This document shows positions 1 to 7,271 of a stretch of 8,581 nt of DNA, one piece after another (position 1 is the stretch's first letter; every line of letters starts with the position of its first letter). The translations under genes and the position numbers were made by a program. Below the pieces are notes generated by a model. That model saw nothing but the letters and a program-made list of their open reading frames with translations. It did not search any database and was not told the DNA's origin. This DNA comes from Paracoccaceae bacterium (lineage in GTDB: Bacteria > Pseudomonadota > Alphaproteobacteria > Rhodobacterales > Rhodobacteraceae), in the NCBI GenBank assembly GCA_026997055.1, contig JALWJU010000660.1, positions 1 to 8,581 on the forward strand. The letters are read 5' to 3'.

Positions 1-236
1 TCCTGATCCTGCATACGCGCCACGGCTCCGGCGCGGTCGGGGCGGTGGTGCGTCATTATCCGTTCGGCCTGCTCGCGCTGCTGGTTTTCACCCTGACCGT
101 GCGCTGGAGCTTTGCCGCTGTCGGAATCGACCGTGGCACGCTGATCGGGCTGGCAGCCTCGCTTGCATATCTGGCCCTGGCCAGCGCGGCACAAGCGCGC
201 CTGCGCCGTGGTCAGGGCCGGGCCGACGGGCACTGA
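1..236 (+). CDS. C-terminal fragment of an unrecognised membrane protein
   Basis: This is the 3' end of a gene that begins outside the window. The reading frame is open from base 3 and ends with TGA at 234-236, giving 77 visible residues. They contain two hydrophobic stretches likely to be membrane helices, one around FGLLALLVFTLTV and one around TLIGLAASLAYLALASAA. The tail is short and basic (ARLRRGQGRADGH), which suggests a cytoplasmic C-terminus by the positive-inside rule. A GTG at 45 could be an internal start, but the frame stays open to the window edge with the same composition, so a truncated polytopic membrane protein is more likely than a 63-residue gene. I recognise no family. It is the only plus-strand gene here and converges on the dehydrogenase that ends the elongasome operon, so it is probably a separate transcription unit. 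Confidence 0.6.
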   Translation, partial: LILHTRHGSGAVGAVVRHYPFGLLALLVFTLTVRWSFAAVGIDRGTLIGLAASLAYLALASAAQARLRRGQGRADGH

Positions 237-329
237 GGCCGGCAGCAGCGCTCCCGAGGCCGCCCGGAGATCCGCTCGCCGGCTGCCCGGCCCCTTCATC
301 CGGCTCCGCGCATTGCCGGCGGGGCGGCG

Positions 330-349
330 CGATTGTTCGCGAAAAATCG
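330..349. repeat. 20-bp near-perfect palindrome between convergent genes
   Basis: The two 10-base halves are complementary apart from one mismatched pair, with TTCGCGAA at the centre and CGATT/AATCG at the ends. It is flanked by GGGGCG at 321-326 and its complement CGCCCC at 361-366, so a larger hairpin is possible. It lies in the 216-bp gap between two convergent genes, where a bidirectional terminator would be expected, but neither strand shows a clear run of T after the stem. Its AT-rich core inside GC-rich DNA resembles the arms of the nested repeat at 7476-7593. It could be a terminator or a dispersed extragenic palindrome. Confidence 0.5.
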
Positions 350-382
350 CCTGCGCGAAACGCCCCGGCGCGCATACGCGCA

Positions 383-398
383 TATCGGTGTATCGGTG
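383..398. repeat. tandem 8-bp repeat (TATCGGTG x2)
   Basis: Two exact adjacent copies of TATCGGTG lie in the gap between the convergent genes, downstream of both. No function is evident. Polymerase slippage in non-coding DNA is the simplest explanation. Confidence 0.45.
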
Positions 399-452
399 TC
401 GCGGCTTCGCCCGCCGCAGGATGCCGACCGGCGGAACTTCACATGCACCGGT

Positions 453-1394
453 TCAATAGCCGGCGCCGCGATCCACCAGGTAAAGCAGCGGCTCGCCCGC
501 CTCGCCCCGGCGGATATTCTCGGCGATTACCGCGGCGGCGCTTGACGGCCTCGTCTGCGCGGCGATGTGGGGCGTCACCGTCACCTTCGGATGGCTCCAG
601 TAGGGATGAGCCGCGGGCAGGGGTTCGCTGCGGAACACGTCGAGCGTGGCATGGCCCACCTGCCCGCCGTCGAGCGCCGCCAGCAGGGCCTCGTCGTCGA
701 TCAGCGCGCCGCGGCCCGGGTTGATCAGCGCGGCGCCCGGGGGCAGCAGGGAGAGGGTTTCGCCGTCGAGAATATTTTCGGTGTCGGTGGTCAGCGGCAG
801 GAGCAGCACCAGGATCTCGGCGCGTCTGAGCACCGCCTTCAGCCCCTGCGCGCCGGCGTGGCAGGTTACGCCCTCCAGAGCCTTCTGCCCGCGACTCCAG
901 CCCAGCACCTCGAAGCCGAGCCCGGCGAGCGCGCGTGCGCAGAATCCGCCCAGCGCGCCCAGTCCCAGCATGCCGACGCAGCGCTCTCGCGCCAGCGGTG
1001 GCACATGGGGCTGCCAGCGCGCATCGCGGCGGCAGATATCGGCGTCCATTCCCAGATGCGCCCGCAGCACATGGCCCAGCACATAGTCGCGCATCCCTTC
1101 CTTCAGCCCCGGATCGACCATGCGGGCGAGCGGCTGGGTCAGGGTTTCGTTCTGCACGATCCGCTCCACTCCGGCCCAGAGGCTGAGCACCGCTTTTGCA
1201 TTGCGGTAGGGGCTGAAATCCTCCAGCCCGCTGCCGGGCATGTAGAGGATGTAATCCACCGCTTCCGGTGCCATCTCGCGCGCCATGCTGACCTTCATCC
1301 CCGCCGCGGCAAAGGCCTGCTCCAGCGCCGGGCGCCATTCTGCCCAGGCGGCTTCGGGCAGCGCGGCGAGCACGTTTGCCGCCCCGCCGCTCAT
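453..1394 (-). CDS. D-isomer-specific 2-hydroxyacid dehydrogenase, GhrA-like (glyoxylate/hydroxypyruvate reductase A)
   Basis: This 313-residue cytoplasmic protein belongs to the D-2-hydroxyacid dehydrogenase family, and its length matches the GhrA branch, which reduces glyoxylate and hydroxypyruvate with NAD(P)H. The dinucleotide-binding loop GLGALG is at residues 144-149. The catalytic triad is visible as Arg228 in NPGRGALID, Glu257 in DVFRSEP and His276 in TPHIAAQT. The N-terminal catalytic-domain region has the GhrA-like LWAGVERIV stretch at about 72-80. The ATG overlaps the mrdB stop by 4 nt (ATGA), and there is only a weak ribosome-binding site (GGCG), so translation probably depends on coupling to mrdB. 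It is the last gene of the operon. Its metabolic role is not obviously tied to wall synthesis. The true substrate is not settled by sequence; other 2-ketoacids are possible. The family call is firm, the exact activity less so. Confidence 0.85.
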   Translation of the reverse strand: MSGGAANVLAALPEAAWAEWRPALEQAFAAAGMKVSMAREMAPEAVDYILYMPGSGLEDFSPYRNAKAVLSLWAGVERIVQNETLTQPLARMVDPGLKEGMRDYVLGHVLRAHLGMDADICRRDARWQPHVPPLARERCVGMLGLGALGGFCARALAGLGFEVLGWSRGQKALEGVTCHAGAQGLKAVLRRAEILVLLLPLTTDTENILDGETLSLLPPGAALINPGRGALIDDEALLAALDGGQVGHATLDVFRSEPLPAAHPYWSHPKVTVTPHIAAQTRPSSAAAVIAENIRRGEAGEPLLYLVDRGAGY

Positions 1395-2536
1395 TTTCGC
1401 CGCGCCCGGTGCACATGGGCCGACTGCACCAGGCCGAAGCCCAGCATCAGCACCAGCATTGCAGAACCGCCATAGGAGACCAGCGGCAGCGGCACGCCGA
1501 CCACCGGCACCAGCCCCATGACCATGGCCATGTTGACGGCGAAGTAGAAGAAGAAGGTCATGGCAATGCCCAGCGTCAGCAGGGAGGAATAGCGGTTGCG
1601 GTTGCGCAGGGCCGAGATCACGCAGAAGACGATGATCGCCACATAGAGCGTCAGCAGCGAGGCGCCGCCGATGAAGCCGAACTCCTCGGCCAGCGTGGTG
1701 AAGATGAAGTCGGTGTGCTTTTCGGGCAGGAAGTTCAGTCGCGTCTGGGTGCCCTGCATGAAGCCGCGCCCGGTCCAGCCGCCGGAGCCCAGCGCGATCT
1801 TCGACTGGGTAATGTGATAGCCCGCCCCGAGCGGGTCGCGCGACGGGTCGAGAAAGGTGTCGATCCGCCCGTACTGGTAATCCTTGAGCAATTGCCAGCC
1901 GGTGCCCCGGCTCAGAAATACCGCCACGACCAGCCCCGCGCCCAGGATTGCGACCGCAAGGAAATAAAACAGGCTCACCCCGGCAAAGAACATCACCGCG
2001 CCCCCCCCCGCCACCAGCAGCAGCGCCGTGCCCAGGTCCGGCTGGCGCAGCACCAGCGCGGTCGGCAGGCCGATCAGCGCCAGCGGCGGCAGCAGCCAGA
2101 GCGGGCGCGACACGCGCGACAGGTCCAGCCAGTCATAATAGGCCGCCAGCACCATCACCAGGGCGATCTTGGCCAGTTCGGAGGGCTGCAGGCGCATGAA
2201 GCCGAGATTGAGCCAGCGCTGGGCGCCCATGCCGGCTTCGCCCACCAGTTCCACCAGCACCAGCAGCACCAGCGCCGTCAGATAGGCCAGCCCCGAGACC
2301 GAGCGCCAGAACCAGACCGGGATGAAGCCGACCACGAACATCAGCCCCATGCCCAGCGCAAAGCGCTGCATCTGCGGCTTCGCCCAGGGCTCGAGCGAGC
2401 CCCCGGCCACCGAATAGAGCATCAGGAAGCCCACCGCCGCCACCGCCATCAGCAGCAGCACCAGGAACCAGTTGAAATACAGCACTTTGCGCAGGCCGGC
2501 CGGGGTGTATCTGACATTGTATTCGAGAAAGCTCAT
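1391..2536 (-). CDS. mrdB: RodA, SEDS-family peptidoglycan glycosyltransferase
   Basis: RodA (381 residues) is the multi-pass inner-membrane SEDS glycosyltransferase that polymerises lipid II into glycan strands for lateral-wall growth, in a complex with PBP2. About ten hydrophobic segments run through the protein, the first at about residues 23-41. Family signatures are present: AQRWLNLGFMRLQPSEL at 105-121, RQPDLGTA at 164-171, the large extracytoplasmic loop containing LGAGYHITQSKIALGSGG, and PEKHTDFIF at 271-279, whose Asp276 corresponds to the catalytic Asp of RodA. The C-terminal VPLPLVSYGGSAML (348-361) is also typical. The ATG overlaps the mrdA stop (ATGA, 4 nt), as expected for the cognate SEDS-PBP pair. 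One oddity is a run of nine G on the coding strand (2001-2009), encoding part of Ala-Gly-Gly-Gly at 176-179, which is prone to slippage. Confidence 0.96.
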   Translation of the reverse strand: MSFLEYNVRYTPAGLRKVLYFNWFLVLLLMAVAAVGFLMLYSVAGGSLEPWAKPQMQRFALGMGLMFVVGFIPVWFWRSVSGLAYLTALVLLVLVELVGEAGMGAQRWLNLGFMRLQPSELAKIALVMVLAAYYDWLDLSRVSRPLWLLPPLALIGLPTALVLRQPDLGTALLLVAGGGAVMFFAGVSLFYFLAVAILGAGLVVAVFLSRGTGWQLLKDYQYGRIDTFLDPSRDPLGAGYHITQSKIALGSGGWTGRGFMQGTQTRLNFLPEKHTDFIFTTLAEEFGFIGGASLLTLYVAIIVFCVISALRNRNRYSSLLTLGIAMTFFFYFAVNMAMVMGLVPVVGVPLPLVSYGGSAMLVLMLGFGLVQSAHVHRARRK

Positions 2537-4482
2537 GCGCGCCCCCGTCCCTGACTGGGAGCGACCGGCGCGCGCAGATCGAGCCGGCTGAACAGTTCGC
2601 GCATCTGGCGGCGCTGCGAGGAGGGATAGGCGCTGAGCGGCGGCAGCTTGCCATGAAGGGCGAACAGCATGATGTCGCGTGCGATCGGCGCGGCCGCGGT
2701 CGAGCCGCCGCCGCCATGTTCGGCCACTACCGTCACCGTGTATTTCGGCGCCTCGTAGGGGGCGTAGGAAACGAACAGTGCATGGTCACGCCGCTCCCAG
2801 GGCAGGTCTTCGTTGCGAATCACGCCTTCGGCGCGTTCGGCGGCGGTGATGTTGCGCACCTGCGAGGTGCCGGTCTTGCCGGCCAGGAGCCTGTCCTCGT
2901 CGGCGATCCGCGACTGCCGGGCAGTGCCTCGCTGACCGTAAAGCACCTCGTACATGCCACGGCGCACGATGGCCAGATGCTCCGGGTCGATGTCCAGCGG
3001 CGGAGCCTCCTGTGGCGGCACCTCGATTCCGTCAAGGGAGCGCACCAGGCGCGGCGTCACCGCTCGCCCCGAGGCGATGCGCGCGGTCATCACGGCAAGC
3101 TGCAGGGGCGAGGTCAGCACATAGCCCTGGCCGATACCGGCATTGATCGTGTCGCCGATGAGCCACTCGGCTCCGCGGCGCTCGCGCTTCCAGGTCTTGG
3201 TCGGGATCAGTCCGTGCGCCACCCCCGAGAGCGGCAGGTCGTGCTTCATGCCCAGCCCCAGCCTGCGGGCCATGGCGCCGATCTTCTCGATCCCCACCCG
3301 CTGGGCGATGTCGTAGTAATATACATCGCAGCTTTCGCGCAGGGATTTCACCAGGTCCACCCTGCCATGCCCGCCCCGCCGCCAGCAGTGGAAGCGCCGC
3401 CCGGAGGCTTCGATATAGCCGGTGCAGGTGATCTGCTCTTCGGGCTCGATCACCCCTTCGGCCAGGGCAGTCAGGGCGACGACCATCTTGAAGGTCGAGC
3501 CGGGCGGGTAGGCGCCCTGCACGGCCTTGTTGGCCAGCGGGCGGTAGGGGTTTTCCAGCAAGGCATTGTAGTCCTTCGAGGATATACCGTGGACGAATTT
3601 GTTCGGGTCGAAGGAGGGGGTGGAGCCTACCGCCAGCAGGTCGCCGTTTTCCACGTCCATTACCACCGCCGAGGCGCTCTCCTGGTCCAGTGCCAGGCGC
3701 GCCTGGACGAAATTCTGCAGGGCCTGGTCCACGCTCAGCTGCACGTTCTTGCCGGGGATGCCCTCCTTGCGGTCGAGTTCGCGCATCACCCGGCCGACTG
3801 CATTGACCTCGATCTGGCGGGTGCCGGCCGAGCCGCGCAGGACACGCTCCAGGCGCCGCTCGACTCCGTATTTGCCTACCTGGAAGCGCGGGATCTGCAG
3901 CAGCGGATCCTTGTCGTCGATCCGCTCCAGGTCATAATCGGAAACCGGCCCCACATAGCCGACCACATGGGCGAAATCCTCGCCCAGCGGATAGACGCGG
4001 CTCAGCCCCACCTCCGGGCCGATACCGGGCAGGACCGGGGCATTGACCGCTACCCGCGCCACTTCCTCCCAGCTGGCCCGCTCGGCGATGGTGACCGGCA
4101 CGAAGGGCGAGCGGCGCTTCATCTCCCGGATCGCCTGCTCGGTCTGTTCCGGATCGAGTCTGACCAGGGTCGCCAGCCGGGCTACGGCGGTCTCGATATC
4201 GCCGACATCTTCGCGCACGATGACGATGCGGTAATTCTGCTCGTTGCCGGCCAGCAGCACCCCGCGCCGGTCGTAGATCAGTCCGCGCGCCGGGGGGAGG
4301 AGGCGGATGTTGATGCGGTTTTCGTCTGCCAGCAGGCGGTACTTGTCGGCCTCGTCCACCTGCAGGAAGCGCATTCGCGCCGCCAGGCCGCCCACCAGCA
4401 GCAACTGCGCGCCTCCCAGCATCAGCGCGCGGCGCGAGATCGTCCGTACGCTTCTCGCGGTATCTCCCGGCGAGCGCCTCAC
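2533..4482 (-). CDS. mrdA: Penicillin-binding protein 2, elongasome D,D-transpeptidase
   Basis: This 649-residue class B PBP crosslinks new peptidoglycan in the periplasm as the partner of RodA. It has a short cytoplasmic N-terminus, one membrane anchor at about 20-36, a pedestal/dimerisation domain at about 55-235 (PPARGLIYDRRG at 63-74 is typical) and a transpeptidase domain at about 245-610. Catalytic motifs are S329-T-F-K332 (nucleophile Ser329), S384-C-D386 and K536-T-G-T539. Cys353, Cys366, His372 and Cys385 could form a metal site near the active site. I start it at the GTG at 4482, which overlaps the mreD stop (GTGA) and has GAGG 8 nt upstream. The protein then begins VRRSPGDTARSV, like related PBP2s. 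The frame stays open upstream to 5277, but that part is an out-of-frame read of mreD and mreC. The downstream overlap with mrdB is ATGA. This is the likely target of mecillinam-type beta-lactams. Confidence 0.95.
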   Translation of the reverse strand: MRRSPGDTARSVRTISRRALMLGGAQLLLVGGLAARMRFLQVDEADKYRLLADENRINIRLLPPARGLIYDRRGVLLAGNEQNYRIVIVREDVGDIETAVARLATLVRLDPEQTEQAIREMKRRSPFVPVTIAERASWEEVARVAVNAPVLPGIGPEVGLSRVYPLGEDFAHVVGYVGPVSDYDLERIDDKDPLLQIPRFQVGKYGVERRLERVLRGSAGTRQIEVNAVGRVMRELDRKEGIPGKNVQLSVDQALQNFVQARLALDQESASAVVMDVENGDLLAVGSTPSFDPNKFVHGISSKDYNALLENPYRPLANKAVQGAYPPGSTFKMVVALTALAEGVIEPEEQITCTGYIEASGRRFHCWRRGGHGRVDLVKSLRESCDVYYYDIAQRVGIEKIGAMARRLGLGMKHDLPLSGVAHGLIPTKTWKRERRGAEWLIGDTINAGIGQGYVLTSPLQLAVMTARIASGRAVTPRLVRSLDGIEVPPQEAPPLDIDPEHLAIVRRGMYEVLYGQRGTARQSRIADEDRLLAGKTGTSQVRNITAAERAEGVIRNEDLPWERRDHALFVSYAPYEAPKYTVTVVAEHGGGGSTAAAPIARDIMLFALHGKLPPLSAYPSSQRRQMRELFSRLDLRAPVAPSQGRGRA

Positions 4483-5015
4483 GGGCCCTGCCTCAGCGCT
4501 TCGGCCTCTCCGGGCAGGACGTGGCGCACCCGCAGGACGAATACCGTGAACGCCGCCACCAGCGGATAGGCGGCCAGGCTCACCAGGTAGCGCAGCACCT
4601 GCTTGCCGAAGCTGACCTGCTCCACGAGCAGCAGGGCCAGCACCAGCCGTTCGGTCAGGAGGATCGCTGCCATGGTGCCGGCCACCAGGGCCCATTCGGC
4701 CAGGAAGGGGCGGTCGCGCATTCCGGCGCGCCGGCGCAGGAATTCGAGCCCCAGCACCACCAGCCCCGCATGCAGGCCGGGGGGATTGAGCAGCAGCATG
4801 TCGGTAAGGAAGAACATCAGCGCCACCGGCAGTACCGGGACGTATTCCGGGCGCCGGAGCACCCAGGCAAAGACCAGCAGCAGGAGCAGATCGGGGCCGG
4901 GAAAGGCCGCGGGCAGGGTGGAAAGGGGCAGCATGTGCATGAATGTAATCATCCCGAAGAGCAGCACAAGCAGCGCCTGATAGAACCAGCGGCGAAAGCT
5001 GCGCGGGTCGATCAT
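4479..5015 (-). CDS. mreD: MreD, rod-shape-determining membrane protein
   Basis: MreD (178 residues, close to the family norm) is a small integral membrane protein that works with MreC to link cytoplasmic MreB filaments to the RodA-PBP2 synthase. The identification rests on its position between mreC and mrdA and on its profile. Hydrophobic segments lie at about 11-29, 41-53, 58-77, 81-93, 106-131 and 142-163, separated by short Arg-rich loops. The FPGPDLLLLLVFAWVLRRP stretch at 38-56 fits the conserved P-D motif of the family, in which the region before the second helix contains PDL. The ATG overlaps the mreC TGA by 4 nt (ATGA), and GGAG lies 9 nt upstream. The TGA overlaps the mrdA GTG in turn. 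MreD sequences diverge strongly, so context carries much of the weight. Confidence 0.9.
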   Translation of the reverse strand: MIDPRSFRRWFYQALLVLLFGMITFMHMLPLSTLPAAFPGPDLLLLLVFAWVLRRPEYVPVLPVALMFFLTDMLLLNPPGLHAGLVVLGLEFLRRRAGMRDRPFLAEWALVAGTMAAILLTERLVLALLLVEQVSFGKQVLRYLVSLAAYPLVAAFTVFVLRVRHVLPGEAEALRQGP

Positions 5016-5965
5016 TGGCCATTCTCCGTGGCACCTGTCGCGCCTTCCGGGCCCGCATCGCTGCCCGCAGGCGCCGCCGCTTCCGGCGGCAGGGGATTCG
5101 GGCGCCGCTCCGGGGCGATGAGCGCTCCGGGGTCCACGATGCGCTCGGGTGCGTGGCTGCGCAATACCCGCAGGAATTCGAGCCGCTCGTAATCGGCCGC
5201 GAGCCGGACCCGGAAGCGCCGGTCCGGCCCCTGCAGCACATGGCCCACCAGCAGGCCGGGCGGGAACAGCCCGCCATCGCCCGAACTCACGATCCGGTCG
5301 CCGGCGCGCACCTTGCCGGGACTTTCGATGAAGTCGAGCAGTGGCACGGCGCTGTTGTCGCCCACCATCAGGGCATTCTGGCCGGAGGGCTGGATGGTGA
5401 CCGGGATGCGGCTGTTGGAGTCGGTCAGCAGGATCACCCGGCTGGTGCGCTCGCCCACCCCGGCGATGCGACCCACCAGCCCCAGCCCGTCGGTGGCCGC
5501 CCAGCCGTCGAGGATGCCGTCACGCGCGCCGATATTGAGGATCACCGACTGGCGGAAAGGCGAGCCGCTGTCGGCAAGCACCACCCCGGTGATGTAGGAC
5601 AGGCGGGCATCCAGGCGCACATTGTTGAGGTCCAGCAGCTTGGCGTTCTCCTGCTCCAGTTGCAGCGCGGCTTCCTTCCAGGCCTTCATCTGCCTCAGTT
5701 CGCGCCTGAGCTCCTGATTCTGCTCGTAGATGCGGCTGTAGGACTGGAAGCCCTCGATCATGCCGACCACCCTGGTCACCGGCACCAGCGCCCAGTCAAA
5801 CGAGGGCATGATCCGGTCCACCAGCTGGGCGCGGAAGCGCTCGACCCGCGGGCTGTCGATGCGCCACAGCAGGAAGGTGGCAAACATCAGCACCACCAGG
5901 ATGCCGACCAGGATGCGCCTGACCGGGCGGGTGTATTCCTCTCCTTTGCTCCAGTCTCTCGCCAA
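5012..5965 (-). CDS. mreC: MreC, rod-shape-determining periplasmic scaffold
   Basis: MreC is a bitopic inner-membrane protein that assembles in the periplasm and activates PBP2-RodA. From the chosen start it has 317 residues: a short cytoplasmic tail, one membrane helix at about 18-34, a coiled coil at about 73-115 (QNQELRRELRQMKAWKEAAL, then QLEQENAKLLDLNN), a two-part beta domain at about 120-270 with SGSPFRQSVILNIGARDG and VSSGDGGLFPPGLLVG, and a Pro/Ala/Gly-rich disordered tail from about 283. I choose the TTG at 5963-5965 because it gives MARDWSKGEEYTRP, which resembles related MreC N-termini, and has GGAG 7 nt upstream. Another TTG at 5978-5980 would add five residues but has a poorer ribosome-binding site. 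No ATG fits. A non-ATG start after a 196-bp gap may tune MreC relative to MreB. The stop overlaps mreD. Confidence 0.93.
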   Translation of the reverse strand: MARDWSKGEEYTRPVRRILVGILVVLMFATFLLWRIDSPRVERFRAQLVDRIMPSFDWALVPVTRVVGMIEGFQSYSRIYEQNQELRRELRQMKAWKEAALQLEQENAKLLDLNNVRLDARLSYITGVVLADSGSPFRQSVILNIGARDGILDGWAATDGLGLVGRIAGVGERTSRVILLTDSNSRIPVTIQPSGQNALMVGDNSAVPLLDFIESPGKVRAGDRIVSSGDGGLFPPGLLVGHVLQGPDRRFRVRLAADYERLEFLRVLRSHAPERIVDPGALIAPERRPNPLPPEAAAPAGSDAGPEGATGATENGQ

Positions 5966-6130
5966 TGTCCCGCTCCGCAAGAGGTGTCTCGGCCCGTCTG
6001 GCGGCTTTTGCCCGGCGGCCCGGCTGTTCGTCTGCCGGCCTGGCGGTCGGTGGCCCGGTGTCGTCGCGCCGGGGAGATGCCGGGTGCCGCGCGGGGCTGT
6101 CCTGCCTGTTCTGCCACGCTGCCGGCCTTC

Positions 6131-6147
6131 GGCGGCCGTCAGCCGCC
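6131..6147. other. small GC-rich hairpin just after mreB
   Basis: GGCGGC at 6131-6136 and GCCGCC at 6142-6147 can form a 6-bp stem with a 5-nt loop. It starts 14 bases past the mreB stop, beyond the duplicated stop segment. No U-rich tract follows on the minus strand, so it is not a typical intrinsic terminator. It might stabilise the mreB 3' end or weaken read-through into mreC. Such a short GC-rich stem could also arise by chance at this base composition. Confidence 0.3.
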
Positions 6148-6148
6148 T

Positions 6149-6174
6149 TTAGCTGTCATAGTTAGCTGTCATAG
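6149..6174. repeat. 13-bp tandem duplication spanning the mreB stop codon
   Basis: TTAGCTGTCATAG occurs at 6149-6161 and again, exactly and adjacently, at 6162-6174. The second copy is the coding end of mreB: on the minus strand it carries the last codons Tyr-Asp-Ser and TAA. The first copy repeats that segment, stop included, just downstream. Since 13 is not a multiple of 3, the extra copy lies in another frame and leaves MreB unchanged, with its family-typical IDYDS end. Confidence 0.9.
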
Positions 6175-7199
6175 TCGATAACATGGCGCAGCTGCTTTTC
6201 ATATTCCAGTGCCTTGCCGGTGCCCAGCGCCACGCAGTGCAGGCTCTCGTCGGCCACCGAAATCGCCAGCCCGGTCTGCTCGCGAAGCGCCAGGTCGAGC
6301 TCGCCCAGAAGCGCGCCGCCCCCGGTCAGCATCACGCCACGGTCAACGATGTCGGCGGCCAGATCCGGCGGCGTGGTCTCCAGCGCCGTCATCACCGCCT
6401 CGCAGATCTGCTGCACCGGCTCGGCCAGGGCCTCGGCCACCTGGGCCTGGGTGATCTCGATCTCCTTGGGTATGCCCGAAAGCAGGTCGCGGCCCCGGAT
6501 CGTCATCGCAGCGCCCCGCCCGTCATCGGGCATGCGCGCGGTGCCGATCGAGGTCTTGACCCGCTCGGCGGTGGTCTCGCCCACCAGCATGTTCTGCTGG
6601 CGGCGAAGGTAGTTGACGATGGCCTCGTCCATCCGGTCGCCGCCGACCCTGACAGAGCGCGCATAGACGATATCGCCGAGCGAAAGCACCGCCACCTCGG
6701 TAGTGCCCCCGCCGATATCGACGACCATGTTGCCGGTCGGGTCGGTGATCGGCATGCCGGCGCCGATCGCCGCCGCGATCGGCTCGGCAATCAGCCCCGC
6801 CCGGCGCGCGCCCGCCGAGAGGACCGACTGGCGAATGGCGCGCTTTTCCACCGGGGTGGCGCCGTGGGGCACGCAGACGATGATCTTGGGCTTCGACAGC
6901 ATGGTGCGCTTGTGCACCTTGCGGATGAAATGCTTGATCATCTCCTCGGCGGTGTCGAAATCGGCGATGACGCCTTCGCGCATGGGCCGGATCGCCTCGA
7001 TCGAGCCGGGGGTGCGGCCCAGCATCAGCTTGGCATCCTCGCCCACGGCCAGCACCTTCTTCACCCCGTCCTTGACGTGATAGGCGACCACCGAGGGCTC
7101 GTTCAGGATCACGCCCCGGCCCTTGACATAGACCAGCGTATTGGCCGTGCCCAGGTCAATGGCCATGTCCGACGAAAACAGCCCGGTAAGATTCAGCAT
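6162..7199 (-). CDS. mreB: MreB, actin-like rod-shape-determining protein
   Basis: MreB (345 residues) polymerises with ATP into membrane-bound filaments that orient lateral-wall synthesis by the MreC/MreD/RodA/PBP2 machinery. Actin-fold motifs are all present: phosphate-1 loop D15-L-G-T-A-N20, Glu139 in IAEPIAAAIGAG, phosphate-2 loop D161-I-G-G-G-T-T-E168, and the adenosine loop TGGGALL at 292-298. The sequence is collinear with E. coli MreB (347 residues). I start at the ATG at 7199 because it gives MLNLTGLFSSDMAIDLGTAN, matching the usual N-terminus. GAGG lies 3 nt before it (a short spacing), and a GGGA lies further upstream. The frame extends to a GTG at 7259, which would add 20 basic residues not typical of the family. 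mreB is the first elongasome gene. It lies 404 bp downstream of leuA and 196 bp ahead of mreC. Its last 13 bases are duplicated downstream. Confidence 0.97.
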   Translation of the reverse strand: MLNLTGLFSSDMAIDLGTANTLVYVKGRGVILNEPSVVAYHVKDGVKKVLAVGEDAKLMLGRTPGSIEAIRPMREGVIADFDTAEEMIKHFIRKVHKRTMLSKPKIIVCVPHGATPVEKRAIRQSVLSAGARRAGLIAEPIAAAIGAGMPITDPTGNMVVDIGGGTTEVAVLSLGDIVYARSVRVGGDRMDEAIVNYLRRQQNMLVGETTAERVKTSIGTARMPDDGRGAAMTIRGRDLLSGIPKEIEITQAQVAEALAEPVQQICEAVMTALETTPPDLAADIVDRGVMLTGGGALLGELDLALREQTGLAISVADESLHCVALGTGKALEYEKQLRHVIDYDS

Positions 7200-7271
7200 C
7201 TGCCTCGTATCCCGCTTGCAAATCGCCCGCATGGCGAAGGGCAGGAGCGACTCCCCCACATGCGGACCCGC

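Noticed and set aside
439..1416. Alternative minus-strand 325-codon frame over the dehydrogenase
   Set aside because: The frame at 453-1394 carries the Rossmann loop and the Arg/Glu/His triad; this one is Arg/Ala-rich with no motif.
1376..2554. Plus-strand open frame (392 codons) opposite mrdB
   Set aside because: It mirrors rodA almost end to end, and its His/Gln/Arg-rich translation is typical of an antisense shadow.
2653..4569. Long plus-strand open frame (638 codons) opposite mrdA
   Set aside because: It is antisense to a full-length PBP2 with all catalytic motifs. Its translation is rich in His, Gln, Gly and Arg, as expected for mirrored high-GC codons, and matches no family.
4483..5277. 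Upstream extension of the mrdA frame to 914 codons
   Set aside because: It covers mreD and the 3' end of mreC in another frame, its residues look like Ala/Arg/Pro noise, and the GTG at 4482 gives a normal PBP2 N-terminus.
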